Source: Holothuria scabra (Eukaryota > Echinodermata > Holothuroidea > Aspidochirotida > Holothuriidae). Taken from it: a stretch of DNA of 64,000 nucleotides. The notes beneath the pieces are model-generated. The model was not told the origin of the DNA. It was given only the letters and a program-made list of their open reading frames with translations, and searched no databases. The position numbers were made by a program, and so were the translations under genes. Each line of letters begins with the position of its first letter. Positions within the stretch are counted from its first letter, which is position 1. Positions 23,891 through 36,489 of the stretch are shown here, piece after piece. The DNA is taken from NCBI GenBank assembly GCA_037179385.1, contig CM074195.1, positions 8,261,787-8,325,786 on the forward strand. The letters run 5' to 3'.

Positions 23891-24076
23891 CTATAGGCGA
23901 ATCCGGACAGCAAGTGGTGGTCTGATTTCAGTCGGTAAATTGCATGTTAATTCCTTCAATTTCACTGAATATGAGGGTTTGAAATTCATGTAGACAGTAA
24001 ACGAAGACGTTAAGGCTGATTTACCCCACTATAATGGTATACTGTTACAACACAAGCGCTGACTGAATTTGTCTAT
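23891..24076. mobile_element. CTATAG-type MITE, copy B
   Basis: CTATAGGCGAATCCGGACAG to AATTTGTCTATA; same interior blocks as copy A, with a deletion in the left half. Confidence 0.82.
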
Positions 24077-24470
24077 ACGCACGTCAAGATTTCTAATAAA
24101 AGTTATCTATCCGCTCGACCGAAAACGAAAAAAAAAACAGTGTTTGCCGCGCGCAATGATTGCATTTTGTTGAATTGCCGAGCTTCGGACAAAGATTGAA
24201 AAAAACAAAAAAAAAACATTTGTACAGCATGCTTCCCTTTGTCCATTATAGCCATTACGTGTGGCCCACCGCTGCAAAAGGTTGGACAACCATGCTCTAA
24301 ATACAGAAATATTAACCAGAAACCGATGTAATTAATTACAGTCTTCCCTGATTCGAGTAAACATCAATACAAATTTTTATTGTCCGTCGTGAATGAATCA
24401 TAAAAATACGCACTGACTGCAAATTTGAACAATATAAAAGAAATAAAGAGTCGGTGAGATTCTGTTCTCC

Positions 24471-24554
24471 ATGGTATGGTATGGTATGGTATGGTATGGT
24501 ATGGTATGGTATGGTATGGTATGGTATGGTATGGTATGGTATGGTATGGTATGG
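24471..24554 (+). repeat. Pentanucleotide microsatellite (ATGGT)n
   Basis: About 17 uninterrupted units. Both strands are open in one frame (YGMVW and its antisense), which makes two false ORFs. Confidence 0.97.
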
Positions 24555-24648
24555 AGTCAAAAATATCTTCCAGTATCCAGTATCTTTATCAATTAAACAC
24601 CTTTTAATCAACTCAAGGTACCTTCATCGCCCCAATGCTGGATTTATA

Positions 24649-25210
24649 ACCAGCGGCGTAGGCTACGGCGGGGGTGGGGGTGGGGGGAGAAAGTGCGATC
24701 GCCAACCCTGGCTCTGGAGAATTAAAAATTCGAAAATTTGTCATCTGTGACACTAGTCAACCAGCGTGGCTTTCCCAACCCTTCTTTCATGAAATTTCGA
24801 TTTCTCTCCAATATAAGCGTCAATTTGCAATTAAATGGTTTAAAGAAAGCAAAATTTCCGGCGCGCTTCGCCCACCGCAAACTGCGTCGCTAATAGTGGT
24901 GTTCACACTTCAAAAGAATCGGAAAATTTGGGTGCTTGCCGTCTGGAAAAAAGTCTATAGCTATACCCCACTAGATACCAGTGAGTTACCAGAACGGTTT
25001 ATGGAAATCAGTAGATGTGCGCCATCACTGCAAGACCTATGATTCCCCAATGTGCATACATCCAGCACAGCGCCTTGTAACTTTCACTTACGGTAAGGGG
25101 GCCACAACACTAGCAGTATCGATGGCATCCTGGGTAAAATATGGAAGGCTTCTAATAAAACCCACAGGGGTTAAGGAATATAAAATACTGTAGGACAACA
25201 ATACCACCAA
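24649..25210. mobile_element. G-rich transposon relic, inverted relative of the 11480 repeat
   Basis: Starts CCAGCGGCGTAGGCTACGGC with G runs. CGGCGCGCTTCGCCCACCG and AATCGGAAAATTTGGGTGCTT at 24858-24940 are the complement of blocks at 11520-11600. Right border not defined. Confidence 0.5.
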
Positions 25211-25570
25211 CGATAAAGTGTCCGAAGTTTGTCCTGAGCATCTCGTAACTTTGTCTGAGTTTCCTCTCCATTGTTATTTTGTATTACTATATAACTGTCG
25301 TTCAAAAAACGGAAATAGAAGCCAATAAATCATTTTCATGATCGCATGACAAAGTAGCCTTAGTTTTGGAGCACTAAATCGTTTCCGAGAGGATAACAAA
25401 CTTAATTGCTCCCAACAGGGGGAAGGATTAGGAAGCTCCGACTGTCCGAGTTCTGCGTAGTTTCGTCTGAATCACATTCGCAATCGAAGAAGTGTAATTT
25501 CCATCAGAATGAAAAATTTTCACCTCTTTTCCCATTGTAGCAGCGAAGAAACAACAAGTTACAAACTTCT

Positions 25571-25662
25571 TGAGGTTAGGTAAGGTAAGATGGGGTTTTA
25601 CGGCCCAGTTTCCAACCAATTGGTTCAAGTCGAACCGGCCACGGCCTTTTCCAGTTCTTGAG
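25571..25662 (-). mobile_element. SINE 3' fragment
   Basis: Only the last ~90 bases: CTGGAAAAGGCCGTGGCC, GGTTGGAAACTGGGCCGTAA and a CTTACCTTACCTAACC tail. Confidence 0.7.
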
Positions 25663-25948
25663 AAACATAAGTGTTACTTGGCTAAATAGTAGACCTTTTC
25701 GGCCCTGTTCCGAAGACCCTTGGTTCTATGAAACTGCTGCACGATACATTATTGACCCTCCCTTTGAACTGAGTTCACGTTATTCCCCACTGGTAATGTT
25801 CGCATAGCTCCCAAGCTCCAAGAACCAATATTCGGGGGCACCTTCGAGTAATATAGGCCTACGTTATGGAAAATTTCGGCTTGGGGAGGGGTAAAAAGGA
25901 GGGATGTTCCCCCTTTTTAAATGGTTGCACATTTTAATCAAATTAGCC

Positions 25949-26273
25949 ATTAAAATCATTGAAGGCCGAATCCTCTCTGCCAAATTACAATTTATTTTAA
26001 TCCACAGAAAATCTCAACTGGGACGGCTCTTTGGTGGACACCTGGACAACAAATTTAAAACAATGCAGGGTAGCGAAGCTCATAATAACACAGCATTCAC
26101 TGTTCTGAGAGTGTTTTAATTAAACATTTGGGGTCTTTAATACTCATCCTGAAGCAATAAACTGACATTGTGTCCAGATAACGATGAATTTTAGAGAGGT
26201 TTATGAGGGACCTAAGTAAGTACGTTAGGACAGTTGGAATTGTTTTAGGTGAGAGGATCAGGATTTAAATTCA
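25949..26273. mobile_element. ~300-bp TTAAAGG-ended MITE, diverged
   Basis: Minus-type copy: AAATCTCAACTGGGACGGC, ACTCATCCTGAAGCAATAAAC, CAGTTGGAATTGTTTTAGG. Ends are decayed. Confidence 0.65.
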
Positions 26274-26586
26274 CCTCCCAAAATACCAGCACTTATAATT
26301 TCAAACTCCCAAAATTTAAACCTCGCCAAATAATGTGATCATTGGCTAAAATAATTTCTGATGCAGTACAGATCACAATAGAGGGAGAGCTTCGAATTTC
26401 GAATTTGAAATTTACATTCCACTCTCCCTAGCCGTCAATAGGATATTAATGGGGTGCCAGGGTCCAAAATTCCGACTGACTGTATGCTTTTCCGATTGAA
26501 TGGGGGTGGGTGTCATCCCGTCAGCTTCGGGCAGTACGAATACCTAACAAATATGAAGGGATACTGTACGTTCAGTCCTATACGGG

Positions 26587-26742
26587 CAGGGTGGTTTTTT
26601 TTTTAAATCATGATTTTAATCAGTGATTTAAATCAAGTAAATCGATTTAAATCAGTTTTTTTACTAAAAAATGATTTTTTTCAATTAAAATCATGATTTT
26701 AATCGTGATTTTAATCAAGGTTATTTAAATCAAACAGCCCTG
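26587..26742. mobile_element. Short AT-rich MITE with CAGGG ends
   Basis: From CAGGGTGGTTT to AAACAGCCCTG, filled with alternating ATTTAAATC/GATTTTAATC motifs. hAT-like non-autonomous elements with this composition are widespread in animals. No clear 8-bp duplication. Confidence 0.7.
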
Positions 26743-26784
26743 TATGAAACTGTGTACTTAGAAAAGACAATTAGTTTGTTACAA

Positions 26785-27069
26785 TTTTAAGACAATACAA
26801 CATAGTGAGCAAATGAGATACAGTAACAAAACGGCTCATCTACGAAATTAAATATCATACGACCTTCTCCTTATTTCTCTTTAAAGTAGTATCTTTCATT
26901 ATATGTTACCACTTCAATATTCACATTTAAGATAAATCAAGCAGAGTCGTCTAGTAAATTTTACATTTGAGGAGAAAAATATTGTCACATGACTTGCAAA
27001 AGCCAATCCTGGAAAAAGATAGACTATTATACTTCTTCAAGTTGAGGTCATTACATTTCCCCTTTAAAT
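26785..27069. mobile_element. MITE of the GCAGTC family, diverged
   Basis: TATTGTCACATGACTTGC, ACTTCTTCAAGTTGAGG and CCCCTTTAA align with the right half of 57791-58030. The left end is unclear. Confidence 0.5.
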
Positions 27070-27404
27070 GGTCTCGACTGGAAACGACTCAAGTATAGAA
27101 GGCTGGTCACACTACAGTGGATTTCAATCCGAAATCCGATCCGACTTTTTCTAGACTGTATCAATAGCTTCCTGTTTGGAGTTTGTTCTAAGGTTTGAAT
27201 AGCATGCTATATCGTATTCCGATCCTCGTTTGTCTTGCAATGGACTGACCTGTTTAAATTACCTGACTTACACTCATCAGAGCGATATGTGTTTCAAAAG
27301 AAGTCCGATATTTTACGACTATTTGAGACGAAAGTTTCGACGTAACGTCACGCCGCATTTGATTTTCATTTTAGTTTCGCAATCCTCTGATACGAAACGA
27401 TTCA

Positions 27405-27655
27405 TATAGACAAATCCGATCAGCGCCTGTGTTTAGTGACTGAAGGCAGCCATTTGTAGTGTCCATCAGCCTTAAATCGTTTTCATTTTTTATCTATACC
27501 AATTTCAAACTCTCATTTTCAGTGAAATTGAGGGAATCAAGATACAATATATTGTACATCCATCCATGACAAGCAAGGGGATTGAAAGATTAAAAGGTGA
27601 TAGACCTCAGTTGCCGAATTGAATCTGATCATTACTTGCTGTCCGAATATTTGTG
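27405..27655. mobile_element. CTATAG-type MITE, copy C (inverted)
   Basis: TATAGACAAATCCGATCAG at the left end. TCTCATTTTCAGTGAAATTG and ATTACTTGCTGTCC are reverse complements of the interior blocks of copy A. Confidence 0.78.
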
Positions 27656-28100
27656 CAGATGTTCCCCAATATTTGGCTCTGTCTAACAAGTGGTGTAAGA
27701 AAGCTTACTAAAACTCACATAAAATCCGACAGTTATCCGATCCAAAGTTGCTTAAGTGTGAGCCACTCATGAGCCCAGCCGCAGTCGGCCATATATTTCG
27801 AATTTTGTGTATGACCCCGCCCATCTGCCCGTTCTGTGTCAAATGCCGAGTCCTGTTAAATAAGGGTTTGTTCAAACACCGTACTTCATTGTTTCAGCCA
27901 AACCCGTAGCCAAATAGGGCAATGATCTCCAGAAAATATTGTTTCTTCTGAAGCTATTTTGCCTTTCATGAAGCCCCAAATTTTTCAGACGTTCGAAAAT
28001 GATACAAATGTATTAAGTCAATACTAACTGGTTGCCGAATATCAGCCTGGACTAGGCCCGCATGCCATCCGCCTCATAGCTTGGCTTGGCTTTTCGCCCC

Positions 28101-28383
28101 CTTGAGGGCATTCAAATCTCACCCAAACTATAATTTCTTTAGAAGTTTACAGAAATTCTCAATTGGCACAGCTCTTTGATTGACAGCAAGTCCAAAAATG
28201 GAGAGAATAATCTAGCATGTACAGTATACTGTACTGAACTGAGAGTGTTCAGCCTTGCATACTCACCCTGAAGCAATATTCTGAGATTGTGTAAAGACGA
28301 GTATCAGTGTTAGATAAATTTGGTAGGAGTTGAAGTTAGTTTTTAAGGGAAACTGTTTAGGGTGCGAGGATAAGGCTTTTAAT
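28101..28383. mobile_element. ~300-bp TTAAAGG-ended MITE, inverted
   Basis: TCTCACCCAAACTATAATTTC, AAATTCTCAATTGGCACAGC and ACTCACCCTGAAGCAATA are the complements of the family interior. Confidence 0.75.
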
Positions 28384-28621
28384 TACCTTCTTTGTCTGCG
28401 AGCCTGCTGATTGCTAGCTGTTCTGCGAAAAAGCTTTTTTTATACAATAATGCGGTGGGTCTATGCATTGATATCTTCAGATGAATCTGTTGGAACTAAT
28501 GAATATATCTAACTGTTTTAAAGTTTCCGGTATCTGTTCATTTTCATCACTTTTTTGTAATTTATTATAAGCCCTGGAAAAAATAGGATGTTTACATGGG
28601 CCTGGTCTGTATTACTGGCAC

Positions 28622-28882
28622 TTAAAGGGCAAGAGCAGTCATCCCAAATTGAAGTAATGTAGTAGACTGTTCAGTTTCACGATTGGCTGTTGGGAGTCAT
28701 GTGACAATGTTTTTTCTCTTCAAATGTGAAATTTACTGAAAATAACTGCTTGGTTTACCTTCAGTATGCAAAATTAATGTCATACAAAGTAATTAAAGGT
28801 ACTTTGATGTGAAAAAAGTGAAAATTGTGTTATTTAGCTTTTTCTTGAAAGTAATTTTGGAGGGACTGCCCTTTTCCTTTAA
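28622..28882. mobile_element. MITE with TTAAAGGGCAAGAGCAGTC ends, copy 1
   Basis: The right end GGACTGCCC … CTTTAA mirrors the left. The interior has TCATGTGACAATGTTTTTTC. Related to 57791-58030 and more distantly to 26785-27069. Confidence 0.75.
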
Positions 28883-31800
28883 CCCATGTACTTATTCCCG
28901 TATCAACTTCTTGTTGACTATAAATACTCGTTACTATTTTGGTGGTGTAACACAGATTTATAAGCAGCCTACCAGAACAATCAATAAACTTCCAAAGTAA
29001 ACCTTTCAGTAAGGTATAGAGCTGCAGTACAACTGTCCTTGAAATAAAGATTACCAAATTGATAGCAAGAGACAGACGTCCTGTATCTAGTAGGCTATAG
29101 TTAATTGCTCCATATCGTGCGTCGCGTTTGTGTTCAGCGCATTTATGTACGGTGATGTATGAGCAAAAATGAGAGAGGGTCAATATAATATTTGATTGAT
29201 TGTGGTGGAAGTCTTAGTATTTCTTAGTACTATTCACCCTGCGGTCACCACAGACCTTCAATAACTAGATTATCAATTATGGAATCGTCATCATATGAGA
29301 ACTGATTTCAAAAACGGAATTATCATGGAGATGCCACTTCACTCAAACTTTATAAACTAACTAGATAGTTGCCACAATTCGCTCAACAAATCCCTCGCAC
29401 CAGTCTTTGCCGAATGTCATAAATTAACATTGGTGCTGTGTGATAGACGGGTTGTTATTCATCGTTTATAAATCTGCATGAAAGTTCATTAAAAGTTCAA
29501 GCCAGGAATGTTATTTAAACTAATGCATGAGGGCATTGCAGGGGAGAGAATTAATTCATCACTCTGTTAAAACGACGATGCATGCTGACATTTGTGTATA
29601 CTCATTATGTGCATCAATAATGCATTTTAATCGTGTTTCTCTTCAACTATACCTCTATAGGAGGGACATAAAGGTGAAGGTTCGTGTAATGAGTGACGGT
29701 TCGGGTAGATGGCGAGATTGTTTCGAAGTTGCAGCAGAGAGTTGCTATTCTATGCTCTCTGCTTGCAGTACAAAGTTAACGTAAACTAATTGTGATTGCT
29801 GCTAAATGTCAGGAAAAGTCATTTTATATTGACTCATTTAAAAAAGAAGTTTCAGGAAGCGTCGCCGGGATAAAAAGGTTAACAAGACCAGGATCAAGAG
29901 GCCGAAAAGACAAAAAAAGGTTCGTGAGACGGGCTGTGCGAAGATGGTTCGCGAAACCGAAATTTAAACCCAGTTGACTCAGTTTTTCATTTTTGGTCTC
30001 GCGAACTATTTTTACATTTTGGGTCTCCGCGGGTTTTTCTTATTTGTCGCCTACCCTTTCCCATTTTGATATTCGGCCTCGAGAACTGTCGGTCTTGTGG
30101 GATACCACTTTTAAAAAAGTTTCCCAAGAACCCCGCTCTATTAGGGTTCTGTACTAAAGACTTTAAGAGCTCCCACCTCTTGTATCCATGCATACATGGG
30201 ATGTGATGGTTGACGGAGAGTATAACTCTGCTTAAAACTGCGATGACCCCTCTCTGTTGCAAGAACCGCTACTGTCAGTGGAGAGGGGGCGTGGCGCGAG
30301 GGTCTTAGTTAAGTAGGTTGGGAGAATCGGAAACATTTGGGGGAGTGGATTAGGCCTTTAAGGTTGTGGAGTCTTAACTGGTGTACTTGTAATGTACTTT
30401 GCTTTGCTAATGATATCATACTGAACGTTTGTTTGTTTATATATTTATAAATTTGTCTAAGATTTAACATAAATTTGAATGAACATGGGCACGGACTTTG
30501 ATGGAACGCGGAACGTACCCAAGCGCAAGTGACATACATTACTGAACGAAACCAGAAACCATTATGCCTATGTCTCTGAAGTACCCTCACGCGTTTTCGC
30601 AAAACTCACTTTTAGTGTAGTTTTGCATCATTCAAACATTTCGGGCGACAGTAATTGTCTTTTAAGCGGTGCTTGGAAATGCTTCAAGTAGTTACTGTTC
30701 AAACGAATTCCGGTTTAATACCATAAAATATTTACTCACTGAGGTTTTGAAAAGGGTTACACATGTGAATGCCGCATTTGGGAATTCTTCAGCGGTCCTC
30801 AACTACCACTTGGCATTTAGATGAATTTAGTGTTTATAAAGCCACAATAATTACTTTTCAAAACCTCTTCCTTATAAGTGATCATTTCTGTCAGCTTTGG
30901 AACAAAGTCAAAGTTTAGTAAGAGTGGCCGTCAATTCAACTACCCCTTTTAGTTGAGCGCCGGAATACCCGATTACAAGCTTTATTGCAACCTTTAGGCT
31001 CTCTGACCAAATAAGAAATTGTCTTCCGCGGAGGTACAGCTTTCCCAACCTGGTAGGTGCACTCCGGTCCAATTTGTGTGAGTTTAAAAGCCAAAAATAA
31101 CCTCTAGTAGCCCGGCTCTAGCCATAGTAAGGCCCCAAAACCTTCAATGAACTTAAAGCTTTATCTTTCATATCTATGTTCCCTTATAACAAACCCTTGA
31201 TATATCTCCTCATTGTATCCGTCCGATAAGAAGGCCCTGCTCTTACCCCCTCCCCCCCACCAGGCTTAGTGAAAGGTTCCAGTCTGGTCGATGCCTTCAC
31301 TCACACACTTGCAATACCCGAGTGTCCAATGTAACGATCGCTTTAGAATTTCTGCAAACAGAAACCACCGCTGATGACAGAAAAACAACAAAAGCCAACC
31401 CACTTTGACAGTCAAACGTGAGGAATAGTTGTGTACGGAGCTGAGCGCCGTATTAAAGGCCCATCACTGGTTGCATGACTGGCGCTATAAACATTATTCA
31501 GCAACCCCTTTCCCTTATCTATTTATAAGTGAATGACCTACTGATGAATACATTTTGGTGAAGACCGCCATACTCAAGTTCATATTCGGAGTTTTCGGAC
31601 ATAAGTTCGGGGTCGGGCCAGCTTACTAAATTGCCCCGTAATATACGCCCTGGAAGGGTAGTTAAAATATCGTACAGAAGCTTCCAGAAGTTCTATTGTA
31701 AGAGTGTGTTATTGGTGCTCTTTTTACGGAAGGTCACACAGCCAGTCAATCAAATGCATTGGCGCTTCTTATGAGGGAGGAGGGGGACCATGATCCAAAA

Positions 31801-32210
31801 TCAACTTCTGTGAAAAAATAATGAAAAAACAAAATTTACTTCAAACGGTGCTTAATGTTGCGCCAGATTGCATCTGCAGCTGGTCACTCCAAGACAAAAA
31901 ATTCTAGCTACTGTACGCCAGTGACCACATTGATCACTGCGGGTGGCTCATAGTAGGTGAACGTTTCCTTACAGCGATCTGAATCAACTTAAGTGGTTGT
32001 ATTGGCTGCTTTCACGTGACGTCATAATTGTTAGCCACGGCCACTACCAGGCAAAATATCAGAGTCATGCGTAGCGCACCACTAGCGTCGGTCGTCAGCT
32101 GCTTCTCAGCTAGCTACACTAGCTAGCGCACTACAATTCGACCATCTAAAAAGTAGTGGGCTTGTGACGTCAGGGAAATCACTCAAAAGTTGCTATTTTG
32201 AAAGACATTA
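28883..32210. other. Intergenic, nothing firm
   Basis: Unique-looking AT-rich sequence. Several open frames of 60-100 codons (e.g. 29527-29784, 30309-30602) show no motif or family. A C-rich block stands near 31245. Confidence 0.5.
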
Positions 32211-32312
32211 ATGTACCCTGTACTTGAATCGGAATCAGTCCAGATTCGTTCATATGGACACAACATAACCATGTTTAATGAATTCTTCACCAGAACAAAC
32301 AGGTTGGTTCCA

Positions 32313-32333
32313 GGTTCGTTCGTTCGTTCGTTC
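32313..32333 (+). repeat. (TTCG)n microsatellite
   Basis: About five TTCG units some 360 bases upstream of the sulfotransferase-like start. Confidence 0.85.
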
Positions 32334-32689
32334 TTAACTAGCCCAATTTCAAGCCGGGACGGTTGGCTATTATTGCTGACATTTAAAGGTTTACAGTATA
32401 CTCCACAAAATGTAAACGGCGACGCTGGTCATTGTCCTAAATTTGACACATATAATTACAAGATGGCCTCTTTTGCCTTTTCTTTTTCAGGAAGCATGAA
32501 ATCATGGTGTCAACGCCGATAGAGATTGACTACACCCAAGAAGAGTAATTACAATCCGAAATTCGAAATCATCAGAATACCGAAAGAGAAAATGCTTAAA
32601 ACTCCTGTATGGGAAAGAAAATCTCATCGAATAATCAGAAGTGCAACATTGGGTCGAAATGAGAGGCAGTTCTTATAACATCTCCCGTA

Positions 32690-33754
32690 ATGGCCTTGAT
32701 AAGGATAAGTTCTTTCTCAATGTGCAAAGTTTGTGAGGTAACTTTTTTGGTTATACTTTTTCTGTGGATCATTGCGTCTCTCATGGAAGAGGTCGTTTAT
32801 GGAGATGACGAGGAAGAGACCGCCATCTCCAATCGCTTATTCCAGAGCAACCACAAAAACGAAATGAAACGGAACTTTACTTGTTACAATGACGATGACC
32901 CATTTTCCAGAAAATTATTTCCAGATAAGATCTTGAGAGAAAGAGGGTGTGAGCAGCGTTTGCCAAGTGTTTTGGTTTCAGGAGTCAAATATTGTAAAAC
33001 AGATCTGCTGACGTCAATATTACGTCATCATCCGTATCTAGTATTCCCCAAAACGGGCGATGTTTCATACTTTAGTGACTATTACGATATGGGTATAAGA
33101 TGGTACCGACGGCAGATGGGATTTTCGATCAGAGAACAGTTAAGCGTCGATTCAAGCTCCTCCTACTTCACTCACCCATCCGCCTCCGAGAGAATCTCCA
33201 GGGAACTTTTGGAGAATGTAAAGGTCATCGTACTTTTTTGCGACCCTGTGGTTAGAGCGTTGAGGGAATCGAGGGACATCAAACAGTCTCAAGAAGAATT
33301 GTTAAATGACATGGTGGTAGAATTACAAGACGATCAAACAAGCGATGACCACGAAGTCTGGGGGTGGTCCACCTCAGACCTAGGGGGGTCCTCTTCCAAT
33401 CCCATCATCTCCAAAGGCCTCTACATCAACTTCCTGCCGACATGGTACAGACATTTGCCAGAAGAAAATTTTTTCATGTTAGGGGAACAGAGACTCTTCA
33501 ATAATACCTCGGAGGTCTTGACCAGAATAGAAAAATTTTTAAAATTACCGTCCTTTTATGAATCTAAAATTTTTCGTGACCCATTCCAAGACTATATTTG
33601 TCTCAGAACATATGATTTTAATCCATTTTGTTTCTCTCAAAAGAAATCCGAGATAGCATTGGTAAACACCGCAGTGGAGTTGCAAGAACTTCAAAAGTTT
33701 TATGAGCCTTATAACCAGAAGTTACAAAAATTGTTTCTTGTGCCAGTTTTATAA
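32690..33754 (+). CDS. Divergent heparan sulfate 3-O-/N-sulfotransferase-like type II membrane protein
   Basis: 354 residues, complete, in one exon. The family transfers sulfate from PAPS to glucosamine of heparan sulfate in the Golgi. A short cytosolic tail and one membrane anchor (about 15-32) precede a stem with an N-glycosylation site (RNFT, 61-64). The sulfotransferase domain runs from about 91. The 5' PAPS site is seen as LPSVLVSGVKYCKT (K100, T104 kept, glycines lost). Then come SYFSDYYDMGIRWYRRQMG, a YFTHPSASERI motif, the 3' site KVIVLFCDPVVRALRES (178-194; C184 replaces the usual Arg of RDP), SKGLYINFLPTWYRHLPEEN, and a pair of late cysteines (304, 314). Family order and length fit HS3ST. 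The altered PAPS contacts suggest weak, changed or no catalysis. An acceptor-like site (TTCTTTTTCAG, ending 32490) may start this exon. Confidence 0.82.
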   Translation: MALIRISSFSMCKVCEVTFLVILFLWIIASLMEEVVYGDDEEETAISNRLFQSNHKNEMKRNFTCYNDDDPFSRKLFPDKILRERGCEQRLPSVLVSGVKYCKTDLLTSILRHHPYLVFPKTGDVSYFSDYYDMGIRWYRRQMGFSIREQLSVDSSSSYFTHPSASERISRELLENVKVIVLFCDPVVRALRESRDIKQSQEELLNDMVVELQDDQTSDDHEVWGWSTSDLGGSSSNPIISKGLYINFLPTWYRHLPEENFFMLGEQRLFNNTSEVLTRIEKFLKLPSFYESKIFRDPFQDYICLRTYDFNPFCFSQKKSEIALVNTAVELQELQKFYEPYNQKLQKLFLVPVL

Positions 33755-33780
33755 GTCTTTCTGATTGATCCACGTCAGTG

Positions 33781-33786
33781 AATAAA
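33781..33786 (+). terminator. Polyadenylation signal of the sulfotransferase-like gene
   Basis: AATAAA lies 27 bases after the TAA stop. It is in the right place for a short 3' UTR. The cleavage site itself is not identifiable. Confidence 0.55.
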
Positions 33787-35645
33787 CACAAAACATTGAC
33801 ATGGAGATCTTTAGTGCCATATATTGCCGTTGTAAATATTCAACACTACAGATTTATTAGATTACTAGATCATATCGAATTTTATTGTAGATTTTACTAG
33901 CATTTGCGTTAGATCATAATATTCATAATTTTTGCAATCTTCATTTTATGACAACCTCGGCTTTTAAATGCGCGAAAAACCATTTGCTTTAAATTTAATT
34001 CCATATTAAAATGTCATTTGATTCTTGAAAAAATAGTGGAATATTTTATTCAGCTCATTAACAAATTCATTTGAAGTTTAAATCTCGCTCGTTAACTCCT
34101 CTTTCAAAAGGTTTTTTTCACAACTTATGTATGGACACTAGGGTAATCATCGTTTCGGGCTTTATCAAATATTTGCCTAAAATTATGTACCAAAAATTCT
34201 AGCAAGCCATTGATTGAGGCCAATACAGTTGTATGCTACACATTCTTTAATTAAAAAACAACGATATTGTGTGTATGATTCATGCGTGGTATATCTAGTG
34301 TGCAAGGCGTTGGCCAAGGGTTTTTTGGGGGTTGATACCCTCCCCTTCCCCCTTACGGTCTATACCCCTCCCCCTTTCGGTCAAGGCTTTAAAAAGAAAA
34401 TACAGTGGCACGAAAATGGTGCTTAAAAAGTTCATGGCATACATACTTTCGCATTTGGAGACGTTAAAAATCCATTTTGCTCCAAAGGGAAATTGAGAGA
34501 GGGGGCTGTGAACGGTCCCCATTGGAGAAAAAGGAAGACGAGGGGAGGCCATTATCTCCCTCCACACACCGGAACGTGGAGGGTGACAACGCTTATCTTC
34601 CGCCATTATCCGACAACCCCTCCCAAACGTGGCTATGCTATTGTTATACATGCATGCAGTAGACAGACTGTGTACCTCAAGTTTCGGAAAATTCTGTCAC
34701 TGTAGATATGAAATGGCAAATTTAGTCTCCCCCTCCCCATGTATGCGGTAGCCGAGTATAGCCGCGCGTTCCTCAAAAAGTGCGTTCGGTGTTGAGTTAC
34801 GCGTGGCATTCACTAGAATGAGGGTACACGTTGCATCACGTTCTTCTGCTGTGAATTACACTTGAGGTAAAAGGTCAAAGTGGCAATGACCAAGCCCTCT
34901 CTGAAGCTATTGAAACTTAACTTTGATTGGCCATGCTGCATAATTGGAAAACAGTATGGGGTTCATTCGTGAGTTTTCCTATGACGACCTGTTGAGAACT
35001 CCTCACGGGGTCCTAAGGCTACAAAACAGACAAAATTTCGTAGAGTAATCTGTGGTTCACCACGCTCGTCTTATTTCTCATTCAAAAAGGCAAAAGAAGC
35101 CAGTGATCTGATTCGTGTGGAGAGTACTTACTTCACGTGCATGCATCTCGTGAATTATATTGCTATATTAAATTTAAAGATGAAAAAAAAAATTCTAAAT
35201 AGGTTCGAAGTCACAGGAGGATATGGGTCACCTCCCAATTTATCATAAAAAGGTTTTCTAACTTTTGAAAAAGAAAAATTATTTGGATGAAAAATAAATA
35301 TTAATTTACCCCACTAGGCATCACACCTAACCCATCAAGAGTAATCCTACTTAAGTAAAAATCAGGAGTAATCCTGCCTAAGTAAAAATAAATCGCAACA
35401 ATTTTGCATGTAGGCTCCTTGACAAAGGCAAAAATTTCTTAATGGGTGAGGAGACACCCCTTCAAATCCCTCGCCTGATCTGACGAAACTCTCAAACTGA
35501 TGTGCCCCGAAATCTGACAGTCTGGCTACGGACCTGATAGCAACCAAGTCAAATCAGGCTTCTCTAAAAGTGCCTCCTCTAATCCATACTATGAGGCATC
35601 TTGTGAGAGTCTAATGCATGGAGTCCAACGGCAAAGTCACCAAGT
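33787..35645. other. Intergenic with C/T-rich repeat remnant
   Basis: 34300-34660 has CCCTCCCCTTCCCCC-type blocks and open frames on both strands, best read as transposon remnant. The rest is AT-rich with no signal. Confidence 0.45.
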
Positions 35646-35888
35646 GGGGTTAGTTTGATGGAGTTTTACAGCGCAGTTTTCAACCTCTTGGTTCAAGTCG
35701 AGCCGGCCACGGACTTTATATCCAGTCGTGGCTCACTGGCTTGTTTTCCCTATTCCATTGCTTATGCGGAGCATCACGCACAAAGGCAGTAGGTTCCATT
35801 TTTAGTCTTTGGTATGGCTCGACCTGGGAATAGAACCCAGGCCTTCCGCATTAGAGGCAGATGCCCTTACCGTTACACCAAACACGCG
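35646..35888 (-). mobile_element. Full-length tRNA-derived SINE, head type 2
   Basis: The minus strand reads TTTGGTGTAACGGTAAGGGC (A box) through GGTTCTATTCCCAGG (B box), then the family body and tail. The head differs from the TGC-anticodon type at 36490. Both boxes are well preserved. Confidence 0.85.
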
Positions 35889-36489
35889 ATGGTGGGAACC
35901 CAGGGCATCACAGGCATGTAACCCAAGGCCGTCGTCCACAGTCCTTTTTGACAGAGGGGGAAGTGGAGTCCAATGGTAAAATCCCTGATGGGGATTCAGG
36001 GCGCCACAAGCATGAAGCCAAAGGCCGTCCACAGCCATTTTTGACAGAGGGGGAAAAGGGACATTGCCAATGTGCGATTTGGGGTAGAGTCTAAGGCGCG
36101 GGTCACACTACAGCAATTTAGGATGAAATTACGGACCGATTTTTGTGAGTAAGTCTACTTCGCTCCTCCTTACAACCTTTTTACATATGCATTTCCCTAA
36201 TTGCCTAACAATATCTATCTGGCAGACACTTAGCACAGGTGACCGATATTTGTGAGTTAAAAACTTCGCTACCACTACTGGTCGTGAAGAACCTAAAAAC
36301 CTGCCAACCTGTGTAAGTACATGATTTGTATCCAAGGACTACGAAAATGAAATGTAGACTAAATATTTTGCAACGTCACATGGACAGGACAGCGTTTTTC
36401 AGAGGGCAGCAGACTAACTCATAGAGCAAGATATAGAAGTCGATTGTGCAAAGAATAGAAGGCAAAGTGGATGGAGTTTATTTATATGG

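Noticed and set aside
24336..24750. Open frames with YGMVW or PYHTI repeats
   Set aside because: Produced by the (ATGGT)n microsatellite read on both strands.
29527..30602. Several 60-100 codon frames, some basic
   Set aside because: No family resemblance, no splice borders and no periodic codon signal; treated as chance.
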